A DNA stretch of 64,000 bases, taken from Roseateles puraquae (lineage in GTDB: Bacteria > Pseudomonadota > Gammaproteobacteria > Burkholderiales > Burkholderiaceae_C). Positions 52,193-62,506 of the stretch are shown piece after piece; the first letter of the stretch is position 1, and every line of letters starts with the position of its first letter. Under the pieces are notes generated by a model. The model was not told where the DNA came from. It ran no database searches and saw only the letters and a list, made by a program, of their open reading frames with translations. A program made the position numbers and the translations under genes. The stretch covers positions 248,001-312,000 of the forward strand of contig NZ_NISI01000001.1 of NCBI RefSeq assembly GCF_002205845.1. Direction: 5' to 3'.

Positions 52193-53656
52193 ATGTTTTT
52201 TCGACCCGCCCTTTTTGCACTGACGGCACTGGCCAGCGCCTCGGCCATGGCCGCCACCTCGGTCAGCAACGTCAGCTTCGTCAACGGCATCGCCATCTCG
52301 GGCGCCCTGCTCGACCTGTCCACCGGCAGCGACTTCGATCGCCGCATCGGCTTTTTCTCGGACATCTACTACGACCGCACCCGCAATGAATGGTGGGGCC
52401 TGTCTGACCGCGGCCCGGGCGGCGGCGTGCTGCCTTACGAGACGCGCGTGCAGCGCTTCACGATCGACATCAACCCGGTGTCCGGCGCGATCTCCAACTT
52501 CCAGATCGTGCAGACCGTGAAGTTCACCGAAGCGGGTGTGGCGCTCAACGGCCAGGCCCCGGCCATCGCGAATGTGCTGGGCAAGTCTTTCGACCCCGAA
52601 GGCATCGTCGTCAACCCGGTGACCGGCAATCTGCTGGTCAGCGACGAGTACGGCCCCTCGGTCTACGAGTTCAACCGCAGCGGTGAGCTGCTGCGCAAGT
52701 TCACGACGCCGGCCAACCTCGTGCCGCACACCGCCTCGGGCACCGACTACAACGCGCTGGCACCCGCGGGAAGCTCGCCCCAACTCGTGGGCGGCCGCGA
52801 GGGCAACCGCGGCCTCGAAGCGCTGGCCATCACGCCGGACGGCCGTTACGCCTTCGCCGTGCTGCAAAACGGCACCGTCACCGACGGCTACAACGCCAGC
52901 AGCGGCACGCGCGGGCAGTACACACGCATCGTCAAGTACGACATCCAGACCGGCCAAGCCGTCGGCCAGTACGCCTATCAGCTCGCCAGCTCGGGCCAGG
53001 GGCGCGGCATTTCGGCGCTGGTCGCCATCGACGCGAACCGCTTCCTGATCCTGGAGCGCAACAACCGGGGCATCGGCGTCGGTGCCACCCTCAGTGGTGC
53101 TGACAAGAACGTCTTCGAAGTCGACCTCAGCAGCGCCAGCGACGTGAGCGGCCTCAACCTGCCGGCCAGCGGCGCCCTGCCGACCGGCATCAACGCGGCC
53201 GCCAAGAGCGCACAGATCATGGATCTGGACGCCAACACCTTGGCCGCACTGGGCAACAAGTCACCTGAGAAGTGGGAAGGGCTGGCCATCGGCCCGCAGC
53301 TCGCCAATGGCAAGTACGTCATCCTGGCCGGCACCGACAACGACTACAGCGTCACCCAGAACGGCTCGAACACACAGTTCGACGTCTACTTCCGCATGAC
53401 CGACGGCGACCCTTACGCCTCGTCCATCCAGTGCCCGGTGGGCCTCACGACCGGCTGCTTCGCCACGGCCACCTCGGCCAGCGCGACGCTGACCTCGGAC
53501 TATCAATTGCTGCCCGGCGTGCTGCACAGCTATACCGCAGACATCGCCGGTTATGTGTCGGCCGTGCCGGAGCCGCACACCTACGCGATGTTGCTGGCCG
53601 GGCTGGGCCTGGTCTCGGTCGCGCGTCGGTCGGCACGCCGCGGCGAGCGACGCTGA
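52193..53656 (+). CDS. Esterase-like phytase-domain PEP-CTERM protein
   Basis: A 487-aa exported protein with a signal peptide (about 1-20, ending AMA). The main part (about 35-420) is the esterase-like activity of phytase family (PF13449): FFSDIYYDRTRNEWWGLSDRGPGGG, SFDPEGIVVNPVTGNLLVSDEYGPSVYEF, NRGLEALAITPDGRYAFAVLQ and KWEGLAIGPQL, a beta-propeller with conserved acidic residues. The C-terminus VPEPHTYAMLLAGLGLV plus RRSARRGERR is a PEP-CTERM signal for surface sorting. It probably releases phosphate from phytate-like esters outside the cell, in line with its Pho-type promoter. GGAGG stands 6 nt before the ATG at 52193. Confidence 0.88.
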   Translation: MFFRPALFALTALASASAMAATSVSNVSFVNGIAISGALLDLSTGSDFDRRIGFFSDIYYDRTRNEWWGLSDRGPGGGVLPYETRVQRFTIDINPVSGAISNFQIVQTVKFTEAGVALNGQAPAIANVLGKSFDPEGIVVNPVTGNLLVSDEYGPSVYEFNRSGELLRKFTTPANLVPHTASGTDYNALAPAGSSPQLVGGREGNRGLEALAITPDGRYAFAVLQNGTVTDGYNASSGTRGQYTRIVKYDIQTGQAVGQYAYQLASSGQGRGISALVAIDANRFLILERNNRGIGVGATLSGADKNVFEVDLSSASDVSGLNLPASGALPTGINAAAKSAQIMDLDANTLAALGNKSPEKWEGLAIGPQLANGKYVILAGTDNDYSVTQNGSNTQFDVYFRMTDGDPYASSIQCPVGLTTGCFATATSASATLTSDYQLLPGVLHSYTADIAGYVSAVPEPHTYAMLLAGLGLVSVARRSARRGERR

Positions 53657-54592
53657 TCAGCCCGCCAGCAGGCCCAGGATCATCTCGATCCGGGCCTTGA
53701 CCGGGCTGAGCGCACCGGCACTCGGCAGCAGGCCCGGCAGATCCATCACCGGGCCCGCATCACAACGGGTGCTGCGCCAGACCTGGATGCCCGCTGCCTG
53801 CGCCTCGCGGAGGGCCGCATCCAGGGCAGCACTCAACGTGCCGTTCCCGGTGCCAGCCGCGATCAGCCCGTCCACGCCCATGGCGCGCAAGGCGCGAACC
53901 ACAGCGCCATCGGCGCCAGCGTGGTTCATGACGATCTCCACCCGCGGCCAGCGCGCCACCTCGCGACTGATGCGAGACAACCCCAGCGCGCCCCCGGCCG
54001 GCCAGGCGCCGAGCACGCGCACGACGCCCTCTTCCACCCGGGCGACCAGAGCGCCGTCCGTTGATTCAAAGGCATCGACCCGGTAGCTGTGCGCCTTGCG
54101 CACCTGGCGCGCGTCATGCACCCGCCCCGCAAAGGCCAGCACCACGCCGGCCGCTCCCGGCGTCGCCGCGACCTGGACGGCGTCGAACAGGTTCTGCGGT
54201 CCGTCGGGCGCGAGCGCCGTGGCGGGCCGCATCGCGGCAGTCATCACCACGGGCTTGGCCGGCGCCAGCACGCGTTGAAGGAAATAGGCCGTCTCCTCCA
54301 GCGTGTCGGTGCCATGCGTGATGACGATGCCTGCCACCTCGGGCCGCGCCAGATGCGTGCTGACGGCCTGCGCCAGCCGCTGCCAGGTGGCGAAATCCAT
54401 GTCCTTGCTGTCCAGTTGCGCCACCTGGTGCGCCTCCAAACGCCGTGACGACAGCGCCGGCACGGCCGCCAGCAGATCCTCCACGCGCAATTGCGCCGCG
54501 GTATAGCCGACGCCATCGCTGGCAGATTGCGCGGTGCCGGCAATCGTGCCGCCCGTGCCCAGAATGACGATCAGATCAGCGGGAGTTTGCAA
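53657..54592 (-). CDS. Asparaginase (type I/II family)
   Basis: A 311-aa amidohydrolase that converts asparagine to aspartate and ammonia. Catalytic parts: the first threonine in [12 protein letters not shown], the second in [18 protein letters not shown] with the Thr-Asp pair and the lysine region [20 protein letters not shown]. No signal peptide, so cytoplasmic. There is no ATG in reach; the TTG at 54592 ([15 protein letters not shown]) is best, with AGGA about 10 nt upstream. It is convergent with the phytase-like gene (no gap) and divergent from lexA, only 67 nt away, so the SOS box lies in its promoter region too. Confidence 0.88.
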   Translation of the reverse strand: MQTPADLIVILGTGGTIAGTAQSASDGVGYTAAQLRVEDLLAAVPALSSRRLEAHQVAQLDSKDMDFATWQRLAQAVSTHLARPEVAGIVITHGTDTLEETAYFLQRVLAPAKPVVMTAAMRPATALAPDGPQNLFDAVQVAATPGAAGVVLAFAGRVHDARQVRKAHSYRVDAFESTDGALVARVEEGVVRVLGAWPAGGALGLSRISREVARWPRVEIVMNHAGADGAVVRALRAMGVDGLIAAGTGNGTLSAALDAALREAQAAGIQVWRSTRCDAGPVMDLPGLLPSAGALSPVKARIEMILGLLAG

Positions 54593-54604
54593 TTTCTTGG
54601 ATTC

Positions 54605-54620
54605 CTGGATGAAAATACAG
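54605..54620 (+). promoter_or_regulatory. LexA-binding SOS box
   Basis: CTGGATGAAAATACAG has the CTG-N10-CAG form of the proteobacterial SOS box. It sits 40 nt before the lexA GTG and 13 nt before the divergent asparaginase start, so it provides lexA autoregulation and may also act on asparaginase. Confidence 0.85.
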
Positions 54621-54659
54621 TTGCTGGACAGATTTCCAGCCACATTCAGAAGGCCGCCT

Positions 54660-55331
54660 GTGCAAGACCGTCCCAAGCTTACCGCCCGCCAGCAACAGAT
54701 CTTCGACCTGGTCCGCAACGCCATCGAAAGCACCGGCGCCCCGCCAACCCGCGCCGAAATCGCCGCCGAGCTCGGTTTCAAATCCGCCAACGCGGCTGAA
54801 GAACATCTGCAGGCGCTGGCCCGCAAAGGCATGCTGGAACTCGTGGGCGGCACCTCCCGCGGGATTCGTCTCAAATCCGACCAGCTCGACGCCGTGAACC
54901 GCGCGCGCCAGTTCAGTCTGCCGCTGCCCGCCCTCGCCCAGTTGACCCTCCCCCTGATCGGCCGCGTGGCTGCCGGCGCCCCCATCCTGGCGCAGGAGCA
55001 CGTGGAGCAAACCTACACGGTTGAACCCGGCCTCTTCTCCCGCCGGCCCGACTACCTGCTCAAGGTCAAGGGCATGAGCATGCGCGATATCGGCATCCTC
55101 GACGGCGACCTGCTCGCCGTGCAGTCCGCCAGCGAAGCGCGCAATGGCCAGATCGTCGTGGCGCGCGTCGGCGAAGAAGTGACGGTCAAGCGCTTCAAAC
55201 GCAGCCCGGACGGCATCCAGCTGCTGCCCGAGAACCCCGATTTCCAGCCCATCGTCATCGATGAAAACAGCGAGAGTTTCAGCATCGAGGGCCTCGCCGT
55301 TGGCCTGATTCGCGGGCAGGGATTCAATTGA
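54660..55331 (+). CDS. lexA: SOS repressor LexA
   Basis: A 223-aa repressor of the SOS DNA-damage response. The N-terminal winged helix ([35 protein letters not shown]) binds SOS boxes; the Ala-Gly cleavage site is in RVAAGAPI; the protease dyad is the serine of GMSMRDIGI and the lysine of [10 protein letters not shown]. The GTG at 54660 gives the normal length; AAGG lies 7 nt upstream. It carries its own SOS box and is followed by a bidirectional terminator shared with tmRNA. Confidence 0.97.
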   Translation: MQDRPKLTARQQQIFDLVRNAIESTGAPPTRAEIAAELGFKSANAAEEHLQALARKGMLELVGGTSRGIRLKSDQLDAVNRARQFSLPLPALAQLTLPLIGRVAAGAPILAQEHVEQTYTVEPGLFSRRPDYLLKVKGMSMRDIGILDGDLLAVQSASEARNGQIVVARVGEEVTVKRFKRSPDGIQLLPENPDFQPIVIDENSESFSIEGLAVGLIRGQGFN

Positions 55332-55354
55332 AGCCCTACCTCTGAAAAGAAAGG

Positions 55355-55387
55355 AAAAGGGCCCGTGTCACCGACACGGGCCCTTTT
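55355..55387. terminator. Bidirectional terminator between lexA and ssrA
   Basis: A 15-bp perfect stem (55355-55369 and 55373-55387) with an ACC loop, flanked by A4 on the left and T4 on the right. It serves lexA from the left and tmRNA from the right. Confidence 0.92.
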
Positions 55388-55394
55388 GGTTTGA

Positions 55395-55767
55395 TGGTGG
55401 AGCCGGGGGGAATTGAACCCCCGTCCGCAAGCCATCACCGGGCAGATCTACATGCTTAGCCGGCTGATTTGAATCTCACGGTCAACTCGCGCAGTGGCAC
55501 GCTAGCTTTCCCGCCAGTCACTTGATCTCACGCCATGCCGAGTGACCCGACACGACGCCAGCCGATGTGAGTGACTTCTCAGCCTTGCCCCTTGCGGAAC
55601 TCAGCCCGGCCCATCGGCCTGCCGTTGAGAAGCTCAACCGCAATTAAGCGGCGAGTGCGAACGTAGAGTCGTTTGCAGTTACTTTGTTTCCAGTGGTTTT
55701 ACGAGCGGACTGGTGCTCGGCATGCCCTACTCCGGATCCGCACCCACGTCGAAACCAGGTCGGCCCC
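55395..55767 (-). ncRNA. ssrA: Transfer-messenger RNA (tmRNA)
   Basis: tmRNA of about 373 nt for rescue of stalled ribosomes. The 5' end (GGGGCCGACCTGGTTTCGACG, from 55767) and the 3' end (CGGCTCCACCA, ending at 55395) pair into a tRNA-like acceptor stem of seven pairs. The T-arm GGGTTCAATTCCCCC is present next to the 3' end. The tag reading frame, at 55677-55645, encodes ANDSTFALAA and a TAA stop; the LAA end is the recognised proteolysis signal. The exact ends may differ by a base or two after processing. Confidence 0.95.
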
Positions 55768-55780
55768 AGAATCGAGTAGT

Positions 55781-56455
55781 TTAGGGCACACCCAGCCTGT
55801 TCAAGAGCTCGCCTGGCGCATTGAGGCAAAAGTCCGCGCCCCAGGCGCCGGGATCTGCGCCAACACCGAGATAGCCCCAGGCGGCCACGGCCGTGGACAT
55901 GCCGGCCGCTCGGCCAGCGATCACGTCGCGCTCGTCATCACCCACATAAAGGCAGCGCGCCGGGTCGACGCCCAGACGCCGTGCCGCCTCCAGCAAAGGC
56001 GCCGGGTGCGGCTTGGCATGCGGGGTCGTGTCACCACCGACGAGCACGCCGCAGCGCAGGCCCAGCCGACGGACCAGGGGCGTGGCGAAACGCTCTGCCT
56101 TGTTGGTCACGATACCCCAGGGCAATTCGATGGCGTCCAGCGCTGCGAGTTGGTCCTCCACCCCGGCAAACGCGGCCGTTGTGTCGAACATCAAGGTCTC
56201 ATAGCGATCGAGGAATTCGCGCTTCAGGTCGTCGTAGGCTGGCTCACCCGGGCTCGCCCCGAAGGCTCGCCCCAGCATGCCCCGGGCGCCGGATCCGCCG
56301 TGGGGACGGTATTCGTGCAAGGGCAGCGTCGGCCTGCCACGCGCGGCCAGCATCAAGTTGGCGGCACGGCCCAGGTCGCCGGCGCTGTCGATCAGCGTGC
56401 CATCGAGGTCGAACAGCACGGCCTGCCATGCGGTGGCTCGCAGCAAGGCGGCCAT
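55781..56455 (-). CDS. gph: Phosphoglycolate phosphatase
   Basis: A 224-aa HAD hydrolase that dephosphorylates 2-phosphoglycolate. Motif I FDLDGTLIDSAGDLGRA, motif II GIVTNKAERF, the lysine in HAKPHPAPLLEA and motif III YVGDDERDVIAGRAAGM. Typical helical cap between about 20 and 85. ATG at 56455, 5 nt after the ubiG stop, and the usual ubiG-gph order in betaproteobacteria supports the assignment. Confidence 0.93.
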   Translation of the reverse strand: MAALLRATAWQAVLFDLDGTLIDSAGDLGRAANLMLAARGRPTLPLHEYRPHGGSGARGMLGRAFGASPGEPAYDDLKREFLDRYETLMFDTTAAFAGVEDQLAALDAIELPWGIVTNKAERFATPLVRRLGLRCGVLVGGDTTPHAKPHPAPLLEAARRLGVDPARCLYVGDDERDVIAGRAAGMSTAVAAWGYLGVGADPGAWGADFCLNAPGELLNRLGVP

Positions 56456-56460
56456 CTCAG

Positions 56461-57165
56461 TCAGCCCGGACGGCGGCAGGCCATCAGGTAGTTGACGTCG
56501 GTATCGCTGCCCAGGCTATAGCGCTGTGTCACCGGGTTGTAAGTCAAGCCACGGCTGGCTTGCAGGTCCAGGCCAGCATCGCGACAGAACTGAGCAAGCT
56601 CGGAAGGCTTGAGGAAGCGGGCGTACTCGTGCGTCCCCTTGGGCAGCATGTTCATCACATACTCCGCGCCCACGATCGCCAGCAGGAAGGCCTTGGCATT
56701 GCGGTTCAAGGTCGACAGGAAGACCCAGCCGCCCGGCTTGACCAGGGTTGCGCAGGCGCGCACGACGGAGGCCGGATCTGGCACGTGCTCCAGCATCTCC
56801 ATGCAAGTCACCACGTCGAAGCTGCCGGGCTGTTCCGCGGCAAGGGCCTCCACCGCAACCTCACGGTATTCAACGCCCTCGGTGCCCGCCTCCATGGCAT
56901 GGAGTTCAGCCACCCGCAACGGCTTGGTGGAGAGGTCGATGCCCAGCACCTGAGCGCCAGCGCGGGCCATGGAGTCACTCAGGATGCCACCGCCACAGCC
57001 GACATCGACGACTCGCTTGCCGGCCAATGGGCTGAGTTGCTGGATCCACGCCAGACGCAGCGGATTGATCTGGTGCAGCGGCTTGAAGTCACTCTCGGGG
57101 TCCCACCAGCGGTGAGCGAGTTCACCGAACTTGGCGAGTTCCTGCGGGTCGGCGTTGATCGTCAT
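56461..57165 (-). CDS. ubiG: Ubiquinone biosynthesis O-methyltransferase
   Basis: A 234-aa SAM-dependent enzyme doing both O-methylations in ubiquinone synthesis. UbiG signature elements: [20 protein letters not shown] near the N-terminus, [10 protein letters not shown], the SAM loop [31 protein letters not shown], and the membrane-contacting stretch [17 protein letters not shown] at 57165. Forms a pair with gph; ompA lies upstream, separated by a terminator. Confidence 0.96.
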   Translation of the reverse strand: MTINADPQELAKFGELAHRWWDPESDFKPLHQINPLRLAWIQQLSPLAGKRVVDVGCGGGILSDSMARAGAQVLGIDLSTKPLRVAELHAMEAGTEGVEYREVAVEALAAEQPGSFDVVTCMEMLEHVPDPASVVRACATLVKPGGWVFLSTLNRNAKAFLLAIVGAEYVMNMLPKGTHEYARFLKPSELAQFCRDAGLDLQASRGLTYNPVTQRYSLGSDTDVNYLMACRRPG

Positions 57166-57177
57166 GACGGAATCTGA

Positions 57178-57214
57178 AAAAAAGAAAAGCCCCGACGGCG
57201 CGCCGTGCGGGGCT
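57178..57214 (-). terminator. Rho-independent terminator of ompA
   Basis: On the minus strand arms AGCCCCG (57214-57208) and CGGGGCT (57194-57188) with an inner ACGGCG/CGCCGT palindrome and a bulged base, followed by a T-rich tail (TTTCTTTTTTTT). It lies 30 nt after the ompA stop. Confidence 0.88.
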
Positions 57215-57243
57215 CTGCACCAAGCGCCCGAAGGCGCCTGAGC

Positions 57244-57900
57244 TTACTTGTTGCGCGTACCGACGACTTCGATCTCGGTGCGGCGGTTCTTGGCGCGGCC
57301 TTCGGCGGTCTTGTTGTCAGCGACGGGCTGCTTCTTGCCCTTGCCTTCGGTGTAGACGCGGTTCGGCTCGATGCCCTTGCTCACCAGGTAGGCCTTGACG
57401 GCTTCCGAGCGGCGGATCGACAGCTTCTGGTTGTACTCGTCGCTACCCACCGAGTCGGTGTGGCCCACGGCGATGATGACTTCCAGATTGATGCCCTTGG
57501 TCTTGCTGACCAGGTCGTCCAGCTTGGCGGTGGCTTCGGGCTTCAGCGTGGCCTTGTCGAAATCGAAGAAGGCATCAGCGGCGAAGGTCACCTTTTCGCT
57601 GACCGGCGCCGGCGGCGGGGTCACGGGCTTCGCGGGCTGGGGAGCGGGAGCGGGCGGCGGGGGGGCGACCGGCTTCGGCGGCTCGACCTTGGGGGCCGGC
57701 TTGATTTCGCCGTCGCAACCCTTGGCAGCCGTGGCCGGCGTCCAGAAGTTGTCGCGCCAGCAGTATTCGTTGGTGCCGTTCTTCCAGACGGTACCGTCGG
57801 TTGCGCGCCAGTTGTCGATGACCTGGGCCGATGCGCTCGAGGCAGCAACAGCAACAGCGGCCATCGCAAACAGCGACGCCACACGATTCAGTTTCTTCAT
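57244..57900 (-). CDS. ompA: OmpA-family outer-membrane protein
   Basis: A 218-aa protein with a signal peptide (about 1-25, ending ASAQ), a short N-terminal region with two cysteines (NEYCWRDNFW and KGCDGE), a long Pro/Ala/Lys linker (about 68-100) and a C-terminal OmpA peptidoglycan-binding domain (about 105-215) with FFDFDKATL, VGHTDSVGSDEYNQKLSIRR and EGRAKNRRTEIEV. There is no 8-strand barrel, so it is a short OmpA-like form typical of Burkholderiales. A GAGAGGAGAA Shine-Dalgarno sequence precedes the ATG at 57900. Probably strongly expressed. Confidence 0.92.
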   Translation of the reverse strand: MKKLNRVASLFAMAAVAVAASSASAQVIDNWRATDGTVWKNGTNEYCWRDNFWTPATAAKGCDGEIKPAPKVEPPKPVAPPPPAPAPQPAKPVTPPPAPVSEKVTFAADAFFDFDKATLKPEATAKLDDLVSKTKGINLEVIIAVGHTDSVGSDEYNQKLSIRRSEAVKAYLVSKGIEPNRVYTEGKGKKQPVADNKTAEGRAKNRRTEIEVVGTRNK

Positions 57901-58096
57901 GATTCTCCTCTCAAGGAATGCCGCAGTTGCCCTGCGAGAGTCAGTACTCGTACCTCTAACCTCAGGAGAGACTTTAGGGTTTCTCCTAGGGACTCGACGA
58001 TTGTGCCATGAGGGCACCGAGACGATGGCATTGTGGCTGCCTACGTTCGAGGCCTCGGTGACGATGTTGCGCTGCTGCTACATGGTGCACGACGCT

Positions 58097-58102
58097 TAGA
58101 AT
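58097..58102 (+). promoter_or_regulatory. Possible -10 element of gyrA
   Basis: TAGAAT at 58097-58102, 64 nt upstream of the gyrA ATG. No convincing -35 at the right distance; a CTGCTA at 58075-58080 (16-nt spacing) is poor. Confidence 0.35.
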
Positions 58103-58166
58103 TTGCGCCTTTCACCTACATCCTGACGACGTCGCGCCCGTGTAGCGCACGCGAGATCGAGCCCTC

Positions 58167-60818
58167 ATGACCCAGTTCGCCAAGGAAACCCTGCCGATCA
58201 GCCTTGAGGAGGAGATGCGACGCTCCTACCTCGATTACGCGATGAGCGTGATCGTCGGCCGGGCGCTGCCTGATGCCCGGGACGGCCTGAAGCCCGTCCA
58301 CCGTCGCGTGCTCTACGCGATGAACGAGATGGGCAACACCTACAACGCCAAGTACCGAAAGAGTGCGCAGGCCGTGGGTGAGACCATGGGTAAATACCAC
58401 CCACACGGTGACTCGGCCATTTACGACACCATCGTCCGCATGGCGCAGCCGTTCAGCCTGCGCCACATGCTGATCGACGGCCAGGGGAATTTCGGTTCCA
58501 TCGACGGCGATAACGCCGCGGCGATGCGGTACACCGAAATCCGCCTCGACAAGATCGCCCACGAAATGCTGGCCGATATCGACAAGGAAACCGTCGATTT
58601 CGGGCCCAACTACGACGGCAGCCACAAGGAGCCGCTCGTCCTGCCCACGCGCCTGCCGCAACTGCTGGTGAATGGCTCGGCGGGTATCGCCGTGGGTATG
58701 GCGACGAACATTCCGCCGCACAACCTCAACGAAGTCGTCGACGCCTGCCTGTTTGCGCTCAAGAACCCCGAGTGCACGGTAGACGAGCTGATGGAGATCA
58801 TTCCGGCGCCGGACTTCCCCACCGCCGGCATCATCTACGGCCTGGCCGGCGTGCGCGATGGCTACCGCACGGGCCGAGGCCGCGTGGTCATGCGCGCCAA
58901 GGTGCACTTCGAGGACATCGACAAGGGCGCGCGCCAGGCGATCATCGTTGACGAGATCCCCTACCAGGTCAACAAGAAGAGCCTGCTGGAGCGCATCGCC
59001 GAGTTGGTGCACGAGAAGAAGATCGAAGGCATCAGCCACATCCAGGACGAGTCCGACAAGTCGGGCATGCGGGTGGTCATCGAGCTCAAGCGCGGCGAGG
59101 TGCCCGAGGTTGTGCTGAACAACCTCTACAAGCAGACCCAACTACAGGACAGCTTCGGCATGAACATGGTCGCCCTCGTGGATGGCCAGCCCAAGCTGTG
59201 CAACCTGCGGGACATGATCGTCGTCTTCCTGGAACACCGCCGCGAGGTGGTGACCCGCCGCACGATCTACGAGCTGCGCAAGGCCCGCGAACGCGGCCAT
59301 GTGCTGGAAGGCCTGGCGGTGGCCCTGGCCAACATCGATGAGTTCATCGAGACCATCAAGAGCTCGCCCACGCCGCCGGTGGCCAAGGCGGCACTGATGT
59401 CCAAGAGCTGGGATTCCTCGCTGGTGCGCGAGATGCTGTCGCGCGCTGAAGGCGGCAGCCAGGCCTACCGCCCCGAGGGCCTGGAAGCCGAGTACGGCAT
59501 GCAGCCCGACGGCCTGTACCGCCTCTCCGACGCGCAGGCCAGCGAAATCCTGCAGATGCGCCTGCAGCGCCTGACGGGCCTGGAGCAGGACAAGATCGTC
59601 GGCGAGTACAAGGACGTCATGGCCGAGATCGCCGATCTGCTGGACATCCTGGCGACGCCCTCGCGCGTGACCACCATCATTGCCGACGAACTCACCCAGC
59701 TCAAGACCGAATTCGGCCAGACCAAGCTGGGCGCACGCCGCAGTGTCATCGAGCACAACGCGCAGGAACTCGGCACCGAAGACCTGATCACGCCGACCGA
59801 CATGGTCGTGACGCTCTCGCACACCGGCTACATCAAGAGCCAGGCCCTGAGCGAGTACCGCTCTCAGCGCCGCGGCGGCCGCGGCAAGCAGGCTGCGGCC
59901 ACCAAGGACGACGACTGGATCGACCAGCTCTTCATCGCCAACACGCACGACTGGATCCTGTGCTTCTCCAACCGCGGCCGCGTCTACTGGCTGAAGGTCT
60001 GGGAGGTGCCGCAGGGCTCGCGCAATTCGCGCGGCAAGCCCATCGTCAACATGTTCCCGCTGCAGCAGGACGAGAAGATCACCGTCGTGCTGCCGCTGAC
60101 CGGCGAATTCCGCACCTTCCCTGAAGATCACTTCATCTTCATGGCAACCGCCATGGGCACGGTCAAGAAGACCTCCCTGAAGGACTTCAGCAACCCGCGC
60201 AAGGCCGGCATCATCGCGGTCGACCTCGACGAAGGGGATCACCTGATCGGCGCCGCCCTCACCGATGGCCACCACGACGTGATGCTTTTCAGCGATGGCG
60301 GCAAGGCGGTGCGCTTCGACGAAGACGACGTGCGCCCGATGGGCCGCACTGCCCGCGGCGTGCGCGGCATGATGCTTGAACCCGACCAGCGGCTGATCGC
60401 CATGCTGGTGGCGGAGGACGAATCACAAAGCGTGCTGACCGCGACCGAGAACGGCTATGGCAAGCGCACCTCCATCGTCGAGTACACCCGCCACGGCCGC
60501 GGCACCAAGGGCATGATCGCCATCCAGCAGAGCGAGCGAAACGGTCGCGTCGTGGCGGCCACCTTGGTGCGCCCCGAAGACGAGATCATGCTGATCACCG
60601 ACAAGGGCGTGCTGGTGCGCACCCGGGTCGCCGAGATCCGCGAGCTGGGCCGTGCCACGCAAGGCGTGACCCTGATCGCCCTGGACGACGGCGCCAAGCT
60701 GTCGGGCCTGCAACGCATCGTCGAGAACGACGCCAACGAAACCGATGGCGCCGCTGACGGTGCCGATTCCCCCGATGCTGGTGACGCCGGCGACACCCCT
60801 GAAGCTCCCAAGGACTGA
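58167..60818 (+). CDS. gyrA: DNA gyrase subunit A
   Basis: An 883-aa breakage-reunion subunit of gyrase. N-terminal segment [20 protein letters not shown], the quinolone-resistance region with Ser83 and Asp87 in GDSAIYDT (the susceptible-type residues), the catalytic tyrosine in [10 protein letters not shown] (about 122), the GyrA box QRRGGRGK, and a six-bladed C-terminal domain. The last 30 residues form an acidic Asp/Ala/Gly tail. ATG at 58167. A run of same-strand genes up to tyrA follows with gaps of at most 7 nt. Confidence 0.98.
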   Translation: MTQFAKETLPISLEEEMRRSYLDYAMSVIVGRALPDARDGLKPVHRRVLYAMNEMGNTYNAKYRKSAQAVGETMGKYHPHGDSAIYDTIVRMAQPFSLRHMLIDGQGNFGSIDGDNAAAMRYTEIRLDKIAHEMLADIDKETVDFGPNYDGSHKEPLVLPTRLPQLLVNGSAGIAVGMATNIPPHNLNEVVDACLFALKNPECTVDELMEIIPAPDFPTAGIIYGLAGVRDGYRTGRGRVVMRAKVHFEDIDKGARQAIIVDEIPYQVNKKSLLERIAELVHEKKIEGISHIQDESDKSGMRVVIELKRGEVPEVVLNNLYKQTQLQDSFGMNMVALVDGQPKLCNLRDMIVVFLEHRREVVTRRTIYELRKARERGHVLEGLAVALANIDEFIETIKSSPTPPVAKAALMSKSWDSSLVREMLSRAEGGSQAYRPEGLEAEYGMQPDGLYRLSDAQASEILQMRLQRLTGLEQDKIVGEYKDVMAEIADLLDILATPSRVTTIIADELTQLKTEFGQTKLGARRSVIEHNAQELGTEDLITPTDMVVTLSHTGYIKSQALSEYRSQRRGGRGKQAAATKDDDWIDQLFIANTHDWILCFSNRGRVYWLKVWEVPQGSRNSRGKPIVNMFPLQQDEKITVVLPLTGEFRTFPEDHFIFMATAMGTVKKTSLKDFSNPRKAGIIAVDLDEGDHLIGAALTDGHHDVMLFSDGGKAVRFDEDDVRPMGRTARGVRGMMLEPDQRLIAMLVAEDESQSVLTATENGYGKRTSIVEYTRHGRGTKGMIAIQQSERNGRVVAATLVRPEDEIMLITDKGVLVRTRVAEIRELGRATQGVTLIALDDGAKLSGLQRIVENDANETDGAADGADSPDAGDAGDTPEAPKD

Positions 60819-60819
60819 C

Positions 60820-61410
60820 ATGACTTCTCGCAAGCTGGGCCTGGCCCTCGCTCTGGCCCTGGCCGCCGGCACTGCGCTGGCCGACCCCTCGCCGGCCAAG
60901 AAGGCCCTGATCGACCGCATCGTCGCGCTGCAGCAGCAAGGCATGGCGGAAAGCCTGGCGGCCAATATCGTCCAGGGCCCGATCTCCCAGGTCACGCAAG
61001 CCGGCCGATCGGCCCTGCAGCAATTGCCGGCCGACAAGCGCGAGGCCACGGCCAAGGCCATGGACGTCGAATTGAAGAAGTTCATCGAAGAGAACGTGCC
61101 CTACCTGAAGGACAAGATCTCCAAGGCCTTGCCGACGACCTCTTCGGCGCTGCTGGATGAACGCTTCAACGAGGACGAACTGAAGCAGATCCTGGCCTGG
61201 GCAGAATCTCCGGTCAGCCAGAAGTTCGGCATGATGACCGTGGAACTCCAGAAGGCCGTTGCCCAGAAGGTCATGGCCGAGGCCGGCCCGACGCTCGATG
61301 GCCGGTTCAAGACGCTCAACGCCAACCTCGCCAAGCAGCTCGGGCTGAATGCCCCGGCCGGAGCCTCGGCGCCGAAGGCGGCAACGCCCGCCCCGGCACC
61401 GAAGAAGTAA
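60820..61410 (+). CDS. DUF2059 exported protein
   Basis: A 196-aa exported helical protein: signal peptide (about 1-21, ending ALADP), a DUF2059 domain in the second half with [26 protein letters not shown] and an Ala/Pro/Lys-rich end. DUF2059 proteins are of unknown role and commonly follow gyrA in betaproteobacteria. ATG at 60820, 1 nt after the gyrA stop; serC begins 7 nt later. Confidence 0.88.
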   Translation: MTSRKLGLALALALAAGTALADPSPAKKALIDRIVALQQQGMAESLAANIVQGPISQVTQAGRSALQQLPADKREATAKAMDVELKKFIEENVPYLKDKISKALPTTSSALLDERFNEDELKQILAWAESPVSQKFGMMTVELQKAVAQKVMAEAGPTLDGRFKTLNANLAKQLGLNAPAGASAPKAATPAPAPKK

Positions 61411-61417
61411 AGACCTG

Positions 61418-62506
61418 ATGACCGCTCACCGCCCGTTCAACTTTTCCGCCGGCCCCGCCACCCTGCCTGAACCGGTCCTGCGCCAGGTGGCGGCCGAAAT
61501 GCTGGACTGGGGCGGCAGCGGCATGAGCGTCATGGAGATGAGCCACCGCGGCAAGGAGTTCATCTCCATTGCCGAGGCGGCCGAGCGTGACCTGCGCGAA
61601 CTGCTGTCGGTGCCACCTCACTTCCGCGTCCTGTTCATGCAGGGCGGCGGCCTGGGTGAGAACGCCATCGTCCCGATGAACCTGAGCCGCGGCGGCAAGG
61701 TGGACGTTGTCGTCACGGGTTCATGGTCGCGAAAGAGTGCCGCCGAGGCACGTCGTTATGCGGATGTGCACGTTGCCGCAGAAGGCAATGGCCGCGAAAT
61801 CCCGCGCGACTGGCGCCTGCGCGACGATGCAGCTTATGTGCACGTGTGCACCAACGAGACCATCGATGGTGTCGAGTTCCACGACCTGCCTCTCGTCGAC
61901 AACGGCGTGCCGCTCGTCATCGACTGCTCGTCCCACATGCTCTCGCGCCCGATCGATTGGTCGCGCGTCGGGCTCGCCTTCGGCGGGGCACAAAAGAACA
62001 TCGGCCCGGCCGGCCTGACCCTGGTGTTCGTGCGCGAAGACCTGCTTGGCCACGCCATGAGCATCTGCCCTTCAGCGTTCAACTACGAGACGGTCGCCGC
62101 AGCGCAGTCCATGTACAACACGCCGCCCACGTTCGCGATCTACGTCGCCGGCCTCGTGTTCCAGTGGGCCAAGGCCTTCGAGTACGCGGGCAAGCAGGGC
62201 TTGGCCGCCATCGAGCAGCGCAATATCGACAAGGCCGCCCTGCTCTACCAGGCGCTGGACGGCGCCAGCCTCTACGAGAACCGCGTGCAAGCCAATTGCC
62301 GCTCGCGCATGAACGTGCCCTTCTACTTGAAGGACGAGCGCCTCAACGACGCCTTCCTGACTGAAGCCAAGGCAGCCGGCCTGCTGCAGCTCAAGGGCCA
62401 CAAGACCGTGGGCGGCATGCGCGCTTCCATCTACAACGCGATGCCGCTGGAGGGCGTCCAGGCGCTCGTGGCCTTCTTGAAGGATTTCGAGGCCCGCCAT
62501 GGCTGA
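61418..62506 (+). CDS. serC: Phosphoserine aminotransferase
   Basis: A 362-aa class V PLP aminotransferase that forms 3-phosphoserine, and 4-phosphohydroxythreonine for pyridoxal phosphate. Motifs: [66 protein letters not shown] and the lysine in [22 protein letters not shown] at 61418. The 3' end overlaps pheA by 8 nt. Confidence 0.97.
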   Translation: MTAHRPFNFSAGPATLPEPVLRQVAAEMLDWGGSGMSVMEMSHRGKEFISIAEAAERDLRELLSVPPHFRVLFMQGGGLGENAIVPMNLSRGGKVDVVVTGSWSRKSAAEARRYADVHVAAEGNGREIPRDWRLRDDAAYVHVCTNETIDGVEFHDLPLVDNGVPLVIDCSSHMLSRPIDWSRVGLAFGGAQKNIGPAGLTLVFVREDLLGHAMSICPSAFNYETVAAAQSMYNTPPTFAIYVAGLVFQWAKAFEYAGKQGLAAIEQRNIDKAALLYQALDGASLYENRVQANCRSRMNVPFYLKDERLNDAFLTEAKAAGLLQLKGHKTVGGMRASIYNAMPLEGVQALVAFLKDFEARHG

